A stretch of 64,000 bases of DNA from Microbacterium rhizomatis (lineage in GTDB: Bacteria; Actinomycetota; Actinomycetes; Actinomycetales; Microbacteriaceae). The stretch covers positions 1,612,001 through 1,676,000 of the forward strand of contig NZ_VYSA01000001.1 of assembly GCF_008710745.1 (NCBI RefSeq), given 5' to 3'. The notes under the pieces were generated by a model that was given only the letters and a program-made list of their open reading frames with translations, was not told the origin of the DNA and ran no database searches. Positions 34,670 to 41,864 of this stretch are shown here, piece after piece (position 1 is the stretch's first letter; every line of letters begins with the position of its first letter). A program made the position numbers and the translations under genes.

Positions 34670-35623
34670 ATGAGACATGGAATCGTGATCCTTCCACAGG
34701 AGGATTGGCCCGCTGCAGCGCGACGCTGGCGCGGTGCGGAAGCATACGGCTTCGACCACGCCTGGTCGTACGACCACCTCTCATGGCGGAGTCTTGCCGA
34801 TCAGAGATGGCATGCCACGGTGCCGGCGATGACGGCTGCTGCGGTCATGACGGAGCGGATCGGGCTCGGATTCTTCGTCGCGAGCCCGAACTTCCGGCAT
34901 CCCGTACCCTTCGCGAAAGAACTCGCGACGCTCGACGACATCTCGGGCGGACGACTGCTGGTCGGCGTCGGATCGGGGGGAACAGGCTTCGACGCATTCG
35001 TGCTCGGGCAGCCCGAGCTCTCGGCCCGAGAGCGCCACGCGCGCTTCATCGAGTTCGCCGATGCGCTCGACGTGCTTCTGCGGTTCGAGCAGCCGGGGTC
35101 CGGCGGCATCTCGTTCTCGGGTCAGTGGTACACCGCGCACGACGCACGCATGGTCGGCACGCCCACGAGAGCACCCCGCATGCCCCTGCTGATCGCGGGC
35201 AACGGACCCCAGACGATCCGCTACGCCGCGACCCGCGGAGAGGGCTGGGTGACGACCGGCCCCGACGCGGCCGACCGCGAGGAATGGTGGTCTGGTGTCG
35301 CGAAGCTGGCGGCGCGATTCGAGGAAGAGCACCGGGCATCGGGGAGGCAGGATGGTGTCGCCCGCGTCCTCTCCCTCGACAACGAGTCGTTCTACTCGCT
35401 GCAGAGCGCGGCCGCGTTCGAAGATTCGGTGGCCCGTGCCGAAACGCTCGGTTTCACCGATGTGGTGGCGCACTGGCCGCGGAAGAACGGGCTCTACGCG
35501 GGGGACGAATCTGTGCTCGATCAGGTCGCCGCGTCATTCGAGCCCGCGTCATTCGAGCCCGCGGCATCCGACCCCGCGGCATTCGAGCCCGCGGCATCCG
35601 AGCCCGCGGCCTCGGAGGGCTGA
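34670..35623 (+). CDS. LLM-class flavin-dependent oxidoreductase with pentapeptide-repeat tail
   Basis: Residues 1-285 form a luciferase-like (LLM) domain that uses FMN or F420: YGFDHAWSYDHLSWRSL, IGLGFFVASPNFRHPVPFAK, LLVGVGSGGTGFDAF and MPLLIAGNGPQTIRYAATRG. The last 30 residues are six copies of a pentapeptide, ASFEP, AASDP, AAFEP and variants, encoded by 15-bp tandem repeats. The tail is acidic and probably disordered, and I know of no such tail in the family. The substrate is unknown. The start is supported by the leaderless-type -10 element. Confidence 0.88.
   Translation: MRHGIVILPQEDWPAAARRWRGAEAYGFDHAWSYDHLSWRSLADQRWHATVPAMTAAAVMTERIGLGFFVASPNFRHPVPFAKELATLDDISGGRLLVGVGSGGTGFDAFVLGQPELSARERHARFIEFADALDVLLRFEQPGSGGISFSGQWYTAHDARMVGTPTRAPRMPLLIAGNGPQTIRYAATRGEGWVTTGPDAADREEWWSGVAKLAARFEEEHRASGRQDGVARVLSLDNESFYSLQSAAAFEDSVARAETLGFTDVVAHWPRKNGLYAGDESVLDQVAASFEPASFEPAASDPAAFEPAASEPAASEG
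35531..35620 (+). repeat. Six in-frame 15-bp tandem repeats at the 3' end of the LLM gene
   Basis: Units such as GCGTCATTCGAGCCC occupy 35531-35545, 35546-35560 and so on to 35620, directly before the stop. The first two copies are identical and later ones diverge slightly. The unit length keeps the frame, so copy-number changes would only lengthen or shorten the tail. Confidence 0.9.
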
Positions 35624-35682
35624 AGCGCCGCGCGGCGCGGGCACCGTGACCGGTGACCGCGCCGCGCAGGCCTGCCTGGGGG

Positions 35683-36552
35683 TCAGGGCAGCGGAGTCGG
35701 GTTCTGCGGGTCTGGGGGAACCGGCAGCGAACCCTGGATACGATTCTGGGCCTGGCACTGGCTGGTGCAGTTCGTCGCGCCGGCCGAGAGCTCGATCGCG
35801 TCCTCGCCGAGGACGCCGCCGAGGCGTCCGCCCGGCTGCACGATCCACTTCGTCACGGTCGCGGTCTGCAGGGTCTTGGTCGCCACCTGCGGGCTGTCCT
35901 TGCCGAGGAGCATCTGGTGATAGCCGCTCGCGCTCTGCGCTGCGGTGACCGCGTCGATCCCGTTGCCGAAGTTGATCTTCCCCGTGAACGCGTTCTGGAA
36001 GTAGAAGATGCCCGGCGCGAGCGTGTGCGTGAACTCGACGGGCCCGGCGAACTCGGTCTCCATCTGGAAGATTCCGCCCTGCGCGCCGTCCTTCGCCTGG
36101 ATCTTGTACTTGCCCAGCGCCGTCTGGAAGATGATGACGGCCGAGTCGTCCTTCACCTCGAGGCTCTCGATCGTCGCACCCGCCAGCTGAGCGGGCGTGA
36201 GCGTCGGCACCTTCGACGCGAAGATGACGGTCGGCGAAGTGACCATGCGCTGCGGGTCCGGCGCACCGGTCAGCGTGTAGTCGTAGACCCCGAGAGTGGC
36301 GACGTCGATGTCGAAGCCGACATGGATGCCCCGCACGGCCACACGGCCCGATGGTGCGACGTTCGAAAGCTTGAGGTCTTTGCCCTGAGCCGGGTTATAG
36401 GTCGTGCCGTTGACGGTCACGGCGAAGTCGCCGCCGGTCACGGATGTCTTGGCCTGGGCGGGCGCGGCGATCGCGAGCGAGCCGGCCACCACGACGGCGG
36501 TGGCGATGACCGCGGTGCGGAGCACAGCGAGCGGTGTGCGGGAGAGCGACAT
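35683..36552 (-). CDS. Secreted protein of unknown function, 289 residues
   Basis: A signal peptide is clear (MSLSRTPLAVLRTAVIATAV, then cleavage near AAPAQAK at 31-35). The mature part is rich in beta-prone stretches (GGDFAVTVNGTTYNPAQGKD, AVIIFQTALGKYKIQAKDG) and has a CTSQC pair near the C-terminus that could form a disulfide. No LPxTG or lipobox is present, so it is probably released or loosely attached. GAAAGG lies six bases before the ATG. The 17-bp motif at 36636-36652 upstream is shared with the operon that encodes the neighbouring two-component system, so this protein is a likely target of that system. Confidence 0.8.
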   Translation of the reverse strand: MSLSRTPLAVLRTAVIATAVVVAGSLAIAAPAQAKTSVTGGDFAVTVNGTTYNPAQGKDLKLSNVAPSGRVAVRGIHVGFDIDVATLGVYDYTLTGAPDPQRMVTSPTVIFASKVPTLTPAQLAGATIESLEVKDDSAVIIFQTALGKYKIQAKDGAQGGIFQMETEFAGPVEFTHTLAPGIFYFQNAFTGKINFGNGIDAVTAAQSASGYHQMLLGKDSPQVATKTLQTATVTKWIVQPGGRLGGVLGEDAIELSAGATNCTSQCQAQNRIQGSLPVPPDPQNPTPLP

Positions 36553-36635
36553 GGATGCCTTTCACGGGGGAGGACGCCCGGGGACCCGAGGCGTATCTCC
36601 ACCCTCCGCGAACCCCGGGTCACCGGGCAATCGGC

Positions 36636-36652
36636 CGATGGTCGTAGTACCT
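36636..36652 (-). promoter_or_regulatory. 17-bp shared motif, copy 1 (GGTACTACGACCATCGG)
   Basis: On the minus strand GGTACTACGACCATCGG lies 84-100 bp upstream of the secreted protein ATG. An identical copy lies at 39234-39250, in the same orientation, upstream of the operon that contains the NarL-type regulator. GATAC, a possible -10, follows 37 bp downstream here and 34 bp downstream at the other copy. Confidence 0.6.
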
Positions 36653-36671
36653 CCGGATCACCCCAGGGGCA

Positions 36672-37283
36672 CTACGCGAGGTGATCCCGGGCCCACAGCG
36701 CCGCGCTCGTGCGATCGGGCACGCCCAGCTGGCGGTAGACACTGCCCAGGTGCGCCTTCACCGTCCGCTCGGTGATGCCGAGCGTGCGGGCGATCTGCTT
36801 GTTCGCCTGCCCCTGCGCTGCGAGCAGCAGCACCTCGCGCTCGCGGGGGCTGAGCGAATCGGCGGGATCGCCCACCCGTGGCAGCAGGGCCCCGGCGACC
36901 CGGGCGTCCAGCGGAACATGACCGCTCGCCGCGGCGCGCACGGCATCGCGGAGCGCGTCGGGCTCGGCATCCTTCAGCTGATACCCGACCGCGCCGGCCT
37001 CCAGAGCACTGCGCACGCGCTCGTGATCGGCGAAGGACGTGAGCACGACGACGCGCGTCGAGGTGACCTCGGCGAGCACCGCGCGGGTGGCGGCCACCCC
37101 ATCCAGGACCGGCATCGACAGATCCATCAGCACCACGTCGGGCATAGACGCGGCCGCTTCGACCACCGCCGCCCGGCCGTCGGCCGCCTGCGCGACGACC
37201 TCGATGTCTCCGTCCGCGGCGAGCACGGCGGCCAGGCCCGCCCGCACCATGGCGTGGTCGTCGACGACGAGCACCCGGATCAT
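36672..37283 (-). CDS. NarL/LuxR-type response regulator
   Basis: The 203-residue regulator has a standard receiver domain (MIRVLVVDDHAMVRAGLAAV; Asp54 in VLMDLSMPVLDG; Lys in GYQLKDAEPD) and a LuxR-type HTH (LSPREREVLLLAAQGQANKQ then ITERTVKAHLGSVYRQLGV). Its ATG overlaps the stop of the sensor kinase by four bases. It is the best candidate to bind the 17-bp motif found upstream of its own operon and of the secreted protein gene. Confidence 0.93.
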   Translation of the reverse strand: MIRVLVVDDHAMVRAGLAAVLAADGDIEVVAQAADGRAAVVEAAASMPDVVLMDLSMPVLDGVAATRAVLAEVTSTRVVVLTSFADHERVRSALEAGAVGYQLKDAEPDALRDAVRAAASGHVPLDARVAGALLPRVGDPADSLSPREREVLLLAAQGQANKQIARTLGITERTVKAHLGSVYRQLGVPDRTSAALWARDHLA

Positions 37284-38701
37284 ACGGATGCCGCCGCACC
37301 GGTGGGCGAAACGACCAGGCGCCACCGCGTGCCCGCACCCGGCTGAGTCGCGAGCAGGAGCGTCGCCCCCGCCTCGCGGACCAGGTCGGCGAGAACCTGT
37401 GTGCCCAGATGCCCCGGTGCGCGGTCCTGCAGCGTCTCGGCTGCGAAGCCCGGGCCGTCGTCGGTCACATCGAGCACGACGCGGTCGCCCTCCGCGGCCA
37501 GACGCACGGTCACCCGGCACGGGGCCGCGTGCGCGACCGCATTGCGAACGCATTCCTGCGCCACGCGGTACACCAGGCGCTGCTCGGCGTCCGACAGCAT
37601 CCGGACGTCATCCGCCAGCTCGACCTGCACGACCACCTCACGACCACGCGCACCGTCGGCGAGGTCGCGAAGCGCCTGCGGAAGGCCGGCAGCGGCGAGG
37701 CTGGCGGGGTAGATGTCCACCAGCAGTGAACGCAGGACGCGGATGTTGCCGCGGACGGATGCGGCGACCGCCCGCACGTCGTCGGCCACGGCCGAATCCC
37801 CGGACGCGGCTGCGGTGGCCGCCGCGCTCTCGGCGGCGAACGTCGTCGCGACGAGCTCCTGGACGGGACCGTCATGGAGCGTCGCGGCGATCCTCCGGCG
37901 TTCGGCATCCGAGGCATCCACCGCGTGCTGCAGCAGCGTCGCCCTCTGCCGATCGTCTTCGCGCGTGCGGCGCAGGAGGCGCCAGATGATCGGGGCGGCG
38001 AGCGCCGCGAGCAGCAGCAGGCTGCTGATGGTGATGCCGGCGAACCCGCGCCACAGTTCGGCCGACCTCTCGGCAACGGGGGCGTACGGGGAGTACATCT
38101 CGAACAGCAGTTCGCGACCATCCGGGGCCCACACCGGCCGGTAGACCTCGAGAAGGCGGCCTCCGGACTCGAACTGGTTCTCCGAGCTGGACAGGTCCGA
38201 CACCTCTGCACGAACCTGCGGGGCCGACAGCGCAGCCCGCTGATCCGCGCTGAGCGGGAACGAGCGACCGATGAGCTGCGGCTCGTCGGCGTAGACGACC
38301 TGTCCGTCCGGCTGCCACAGCTTCACGCGCACCACGCTCTGGCCCAGCACCTGCTCGCGTACGAGGGCATCGAAAGCCGCGACGGCCGCGGCGTCGCCGT
38401 CGGCGAGCGCATCCGTGAGCGCGGGCTGGACGATCGCCTCGGCCAGGAGGTCGGCTCGGCTCGCCGCGTCGTTGACCGACTGGCGTTCGGCCAGCAGCTG
38501 CGCCGCGATCGCCCCGAGCGCCGCGACCACCACGACCGCCGCCACGAGCGCCAGGGAGAGGCGCAGCACCACGCGGCGCGGGCGCAGCGGCTCGGGCGGG
38601 GACACGGCGGCGTCGCCCTGCGCGACGGTGACCCACGGCACGCCGCCCGCCCCGACAACGGCATGGCCGGTCGGGGCAGAAGCGTGCGCGTCGGTCGTCA
38701 C
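37280..38701 (-). CDS. Membrane sensor histidine kinase with extracytoplasmic domain
   Basis: This 473-residue kinase has two membrane helices (VVLRLSLALVAAVVVVAALG at about 44-66 and ITISSLLLLAALAAPIIWRL at about 223-243). They flank a roughly 155-residue external sensor domain. The phosphoacceptor box ERRRIAATLHDGPVQELVAT (His276) and an ATPase domain (CVRNAVAHAAPCRV, VTDDGPGFAAE) follow. It starts with a GTG that comes immediately after the TGA of the preceding gene and is coupled to the regulator downstream. The three genes form one operon. Confidence 0.92.
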   Translation of the reverse strand: MTTDAHASAPTGHAVVGAGGVPWVTVAQGDAAVSPPEPLRPRRVVLRLSLALVAAVVVVAALGAIAAQLLAERQSVNDAASRADLLAEAIVQPALTDALADGDAAAVAAFDALVREQVLGQSVVRVKLWQPDGQVVYADEPQLIGRSFPLSADQRAALSAPQVRAEVSDLSSSENQFESGGRLLEVYRPVWAPDGRELLFEMYSPYAPVAERSAELWRGFAGITISSLLLLAALAAPIIWRLLRRTREDDRQRATLLQHAVDASDAERRRIAATLHDGPVQELVATTFAAESAAATAAASGDSAVADDVRAVAASVRGNIRVLRSLLVDIYPASLAAAGLPQALRDLADGARGREVVVQVELADDVRMLSDAEQRLVYRVAQECVRNAVAHAAPCRVTVRLAAEGDRVVLDVTDDGPGFAAETLQDRAPGHLGTQVLADLVREAGATLLLATQPGAGTRWRLVVSPTGAAASV

Positions 38702-39127
38702 TCAGTCATCGCTCCCATGGCCACCGTGGCGGTCACCGTTGTCGTCGCCGTTCCCGCCGCCGTGCGAACCGCCGTCGTCCGACCCGGAACCGCTGTTGCT
38801 CGAACCGGAACCGCTGTTGCTCGAACCGGAGCCGCTGTCATCCGAGCCGTTGCCGGTGGACGACCCGCCCTGCACATCGCGGTCATCGCCCGGCTCGACG
38901 CGCTGGTCGCGAGGGATGTCCCCGCCATTGTCATCGGCATCGTCGTCCGATGCACGGGGGCTGGGCGAAGGCGTCGCCGACGCAGTGGGGGCGAGTGTCG
39001 CGATCTGCCCCGAGGCCGGAACGCGCACGGGCACCTCCTGCGAGAACGACGCGTTGCCCCAGAGTCCGATGATCGCGGGCACGGCGGCGAGCGCGAGTAC
39101 GACGGCGCCGATCAGAATTCGCTTCAT
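38702..39127 (-). CDS. Secreted or anchored Ser/Gly/Asp-rich protein, 141 residues
   Basis: An N-terminal hydrophobic segment (KRILIGAVVLALAAVPAIIG) serves as signal or anchor. A short conserved-looking part (SFSQEVPVRVPASGQIATLA) follows, then a low-complexity C-terminal half with repeated SGSGSSN units and a Gly/Asp/His-rich end (HGGGNGDDNGDRHGGHG). The tail could bind metal ions, but that is speculation. GAGGAGG lies six bases before the ATG. It heads the operon with the sensor kinase and regulator and may be an accessory sensor or an output of the system. Confidence 0.75.
   Translation of the reverse strand: MKRILIGAVVLALAAVPAIIGLWGNASFSQEVPVRVPASGQIATLAPTASATPSPSPRASDDDADDNGGDIPRDQRVEPGDDRDVQGGSSTGNGSDDSGSGSSNSGSGSSNSGSGSDDGGSHGGGNGDDNGDRHGGHGSDD
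38784..38846 (-). repeat. Three 21-bp tandem repeats encoding SGSGSSN units
   Basis: Two identical 21-bp copies (38784-38804, 38805-38825) and one diverged copy (38826-38846) encode the Ser/Gly repeats of the small secreted protein. The period keeps the frame. Confidence 0.8.
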
Positions 39128-39233
39128 GAGGTGTCCTCCTCGATTCTGGCCTGTTCCGGCCGGATGTGGCGCTTCCGGTGATCCCGCGCCCTGTGTATCC
39201 AGACTCCGCCGCCACGACGCACTGCACCATTGC

Positions 39234-39250
39234 CCGATGGTCGTAGTACC
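39234..39250 (-). promoter_or_regulatory. 17-bp shared motif, copy 2 (GGTACTACGACCATCGG)
   Basis: Identical to the copy at 36636-36652. It lies 107-123 bp before the ATG of the three-gene operon at 39127, on the same strand. This points to a common regulator for both units, most simply the operon's own NarL-type protein. Confidence 0.6.
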
Positions 39251-39254
39251 CCGC

Positions 39255-39281
39255 TGTCACAGACGCGGCGCGGCCGGTGTC
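39255..39281 (+). promoter_or_regulatory. Probable ECF41 sigma-factor promoter (TGTCACA-N16-TGTC)
   Basis: TGTCACA at 39255-39261 followed after 16 bases by TGTC (39278-39281) matches the published ECF41 promoter pattern TGTCACA-n16-CGTC at all but one position. It lies 41 bp upstream of the carboxymuconolactone-decarboxylase gene, whose partner sigma factor is coded immediately after it. That is the auto-regulated layout known for ECF41 systems. Confidence 0.65.
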
Positions 39282-39321
39282 TTCATGTCGAACCCACGGA
39301 TCATCGACACAGGAGCTCGCC

Positions 39322-39969
39322 ATGAACGCACCCAACCGGATCCCTCCGCGGCCCGTCACCGGCATATCCGGAGCGGTCGTGAAGTACATCGCACGCCGGA
39401 TCAGCGGTCGGGTGCCCGACTCGCTCGGAGTGCTCTGGAACAACCGCGCAGTCATGAAGGAGGCTCTGGGGGTCGGCGGCAGGATCGCCAAGTGGCACGA
39501 TCTCGATCCGAATCTCGCCTCCTACGCCGGGATGGCGGCGGCTGCCACGGTCGGCTGCAGCTTCTGCCTGGACCTGAACTACTTCCTCGCGCATGACCAT
39601 GGTCTCGACGAAACGAAGGTGCGCGAGGTGGTGCGCTGGCGTGACTCGGGTGTCTTCACTCCCCTCGAACGCAGGGTGATGGAGTACGCCGAAGCGGCGA
39701 GCCTGACCCCTCCTCGAGTCACCGACGAGCTCTCAGACGCGCTCCTGGCCGAGCTCGGCGCACCCGCTCTGATCGAATTGGCCGCCCGGGTGGCATTCAT
39801 GAACATGTCGGCGCGGATGAACCTCGCGCTGGGCATCCACTCGGAGCAGTTCGCAGACGCGTGCGGCCTGCCGCCCCTTCGAGGTGCGGGCGGTGGCGAC
39901 CAACGTCGGCGCGACCTCGGCCTCTGCCCCGGGATCAGCGTCGGCCCCGGCGTAGGCTCACCGGAATGA
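39322..39969 (+). CDS. Carboxymuconolactone decarboxylase-family (AhpD-like) protein, ECF41 partner
   Basis: This 215-residue protein has the AhpD/CMD core with a redox-type cysteine pair (Cys79, Cys82 in TVGCSFCLDLNYFLAHDHG). AGGAG lies six bases before the ATG. Its stop overlaps the start of the ECF41 sigma gene by four bases. Carboxymuconolactone decarboxylase-like proteins are the usual conserved neighbours and targets of ECF41 sigma factors. The physiological reaction is unknown; a peroxidase-linked or dehalogenase-like role is possible. Confidence 0.88.
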   Translation: MNAPNRIPPRPVTGISGAVVKYIARRISGRVPDSLGVLWNNRAVMKEALGVGGRIAKWHDLDPNLASYAGMAAAATVGCSFCLDLNYFLAHDHGLDETKVREVVRWRDSGVFTPLERRVMEYAEAASLTPPRVTDELSDALLAELGAPALIELAARVAFMNMSARMNLALGIHSEQFADACGLPPLRGAGGGDQRRRDLGLCPGISVGPGVGSPE

Positions 39970-40862
39970 GCAGCGGTGTCGTACCCACCGACGACGATCC
40001 GTTCGTCGTCCATCGGAGCCTTCTCTTCACCGTCGCGTACGAGCTGCTCGGCTCCGCGGCGGACGCCGAAGACGTGCTCCAGGAGTCCTGGCTGCGGTGG
40101 GCATCGGTCGAGCGCAGCGACGTCCGCGAACCGCGCGCGTACCTCGTGCAGATCGTCACACGCCAGTCGCTCAACCATCTGCGCACGGTCACCCGCCGGC
40201 GCGAGGACTACATCGGCGAGTGGCTCCCCGAGCCGCTCCTGACGAGCCCGGACGTGGCAGACGACATCGAGCTCGCCGAGAGCGTCTCGATCGCCATGCT
40301 GACCGTGCTCGAGACGCTCGGGCCGGCCGAACGGGCGGTCTTCGTTCTGCGCGAGGTCTTCGATGTGCCCTACGAGGAGATCGCGGATGCCGTCGGCAAG
40401 ACGCCCTCGGCGGTCCGGCAGATCGCGCATCGCGCGAAAGAGCACGTCTCGGCCCGGCGCCCGAGAATGCGCGTGGAGCGCACGGAACACGAAGAGGTGG
40501 TCGCGCGCCTCGTCGTGGCACTCAACAACGGCGATCTGCAAGGTCTCATGGCGGTGCTCGCCCCGGACGTCGTGTCGATCGCTGATGGCGGAGGAAAGGT
40601 ACGCGGCGCCGCTCGGCGCCCGATCGTCGGGTCTGATCGTCTCGCGCGCTATCTCGTCGGCGGGTTCGCGAAGGCGCACGGTCATATCGCGGCCGTGGCG
40701 ACCTGGGTCAACGGTCAGCCCGGCATCCGGATGGAATTCGACGGGATCCTCATCGGGATCGTGAGCCTCACCGTGCACGCCGGTCGAGTGACTCGCGTGT
40801 ACTCGATCGCCAATCCCGACAAGCTCCGCCACCTCGCCGCGCCCGCCGAGCTGCGGCGTTGA
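39966..40862 (+). CDS. ECF41-group (SigJ-like) RNA polymerase sigma factor
   Basis: The 298-residue protein joins sigma region 2 (ELLGSAADAEDVLQESWLRW), region 4 (VFDVPYEEIADAVGKTPSAV) and a SnoaL-like C-terminal domain that regulates activity in this group. The ECF41 signature motifs are all visible: WLPEP (86-90), DGGGK and NPDKL (283-287). ECF41 factors lack a classical anti-sigma factor. TAGGCT lies seven bases before the ATG within the upstream gene, so an extra internal leaderless transcript is possible besides the promoter at 39255. Confidence 0.93.
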   Translation: MSSGVVPTDDDPFVVHRSLLFTVAYELLGSAADAEDVLQESWLRWASVERSDVREPRAYLVQIVTRQSLNHLRTVTRRREDYIGEWLPEPLLTSPDVADDIELAESVSIAMLTVLETLGPAERAVFVLREVFDVPYEEIADAVGKTPSAVRQIAHRAKEHVSARRPRMRVERTEHEEVVARLVVALNNGDLQGLMAVLAPDVVSIADGGGKVRGAARRPIVGSDRLARYLVGGFAKAHGHIAAVATWVNGQPGIRMEFDGILIGIVSLTVHAGRVTRVYSIANPDKLRHLAAPAELRR

Positions 40863-40913
40863 GAGCTTCGCCCTCGCGTCGCCGGGCGGTCGCTCCGGCA
40901 CGTTCCGGCTCGG

Positions 40914-41603
40914 CTACTCGGCGTGCTTCACGTGTGCCGCGATGTGCCCGAGCAGCGCGGCCGCGAGGGTGACGATCGCCGCCAGCGCGACGCCCCACGC
41001 GATGTGGACCATGAGCAGCAGAGCGCCGATACCCGCCCCCGCGGCGATCAGGATGATCGCCGCAGCCCGGCGGAACCACGGCTGACCCTTGCCCCCGGCC
41101 AGGCGGGAATCGGCGGCGAAGCCCGTGATCGTCGAGGTGACGACCACCGTTGTGACATCCTTCACGGCGATGTGCCGGGCGGTCGCCGCCTGCAGGCCCA
41201 TCGATGCGGCGAGCAAGACGGTGATCACGAGCTCCCACGGCTGCGGCGGCCTGCCGCCCAGAACGAACATGGCCACGGCGAGGCCGGCGAGGATGACGCC
41301 GACCGCGGCGATGAGCGAGGTGGTGCGGGTCGTCCATCCGGCCGCGACCGGGCGAAGCACCCTTCCGCCTACCACCGCACCCAGCATGAATGCGAACAGG
41401 GCGAGCAGCGGACCCACCCACGGCAGGTCGTCGGCGCCCGCGATCGCCATGCCGAGGATCACGACATTGCCGGTCATGTTGCCCGCGAACACCTTGTCGA
41501 GCCCGAGGTAGCCGACGGCGTCGACCACACCGGTCGAGAAGGTCAGCCCCAGCATCAGCGCGAGGTGCAGGTTGTCGATGTTCGAACGGAGTCGCTGCCG
41601 CAT
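40914..41603 (-). CDS. YoaK-family (DUF1275) membrane protein
   Basis: The 229-residue protein has about six helices and the family start LALMLGLTFSTGVVDAVGYL followed by FAGNMTGNVVILGMA. YoaK proteins are of unknown function. AGGACAG lies about eight bases before the ATG. Its leader contains five 15-bp tandem repeats between the probable promoter and the start codon. The gene is divergent from the NmrA-type reductase, with mirrored TAGACT elements. Confidence 0.88.
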   Translation of the reverse strand: MRQRLRSNIDNLHLALMLGLTFSTGVVDAVGYLGLDKVFAGNMTGNVVILGMAIAGADDLPWVGPLLALFAFMLGAVVGGRVLRPVAAGWTTRTTSLIAAVGVILAGLAVAMFVLGGRPPQPWELVITVLLAASMGLQAATARHIAVKDVTTVVVTSTITGFAADSRLAGGKGQPWFRRAAAIILIAAGAGIGALLLMVHIAWGVALAAIVTLAAALLGHIAAHVKHAE

Positions 41604-41641
41604 GGTGGTCTGTCCTGTCCCTGATGATTCGCCGACGCCGT

Positions 41642-41722
41642 CAGCACGTCGTTGAGCAGCACGTCGTTGAGCAGCACGTCGTTGAGCAGCACGTCGTTGA
41701 GCAGCACGTCGTTGAGCAGCAC
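41642..41722 (-). repeat. Five and a half 15-bp tandem repeats in the yoaK leader
   Basis: The unit CAGCACGTCGTTGAG occurs five times perfectly from 41642 to 41716, plus six bases. It lies between the -10 element at 41731-41736 and the yoaK-type ATG at 41603, so it is probably transcribed. On the minus strand an ATG at 41725 opens a frame of about 56 codons encoding five LNDVL units; it overlaps the yoaK start in another frame and has no Shine-Dalgarno site. Confidence 0.9.
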
Positions 41723-41730
41723 CATCGTCG

Positions 41731-41736
41731 AGTCTA
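41731..41736 (-). promoter_or_regulatory. -10 hexamer TAGACT for the yoaK-type gene
   Basis: Minus-strand TAGACT lies five bases before the ATG of the repeat-encoding leader frame and 128 bp before the yoaK-type start. The divergent NmrA-type gene has the same hexamer at 41805-41810 on the plus strand, 55 bp before its ATG. Confidence 0.45.
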
Positions 41737-41804
41737 GGAACCGGCGCTGCCTCGCTCACAATCGTGGCCGGTCCCGGGACAGCCGGGACGCCGGCCGTGC
41801 GGGC

Positions 41805-41810
41805 TAGACT
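41805..41810 (+). promoter_or_regulatory. -10 hexamer TAGACT for the NmrA-type gene
   Basis: TAGACT lies 55 bp before the ATG at 41865. A 10-bp palindrome GTCCCGGGAC (41771-41780) sits midway between this and the mirrored yoaK element and could be an operator. Confidence 0.4.
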
Positions 41811-41864
41811 CCGCGTCGAGCCCCCTTCACGCCGCCTCACCTCCACCCCACCCGGGAGAGCCCC

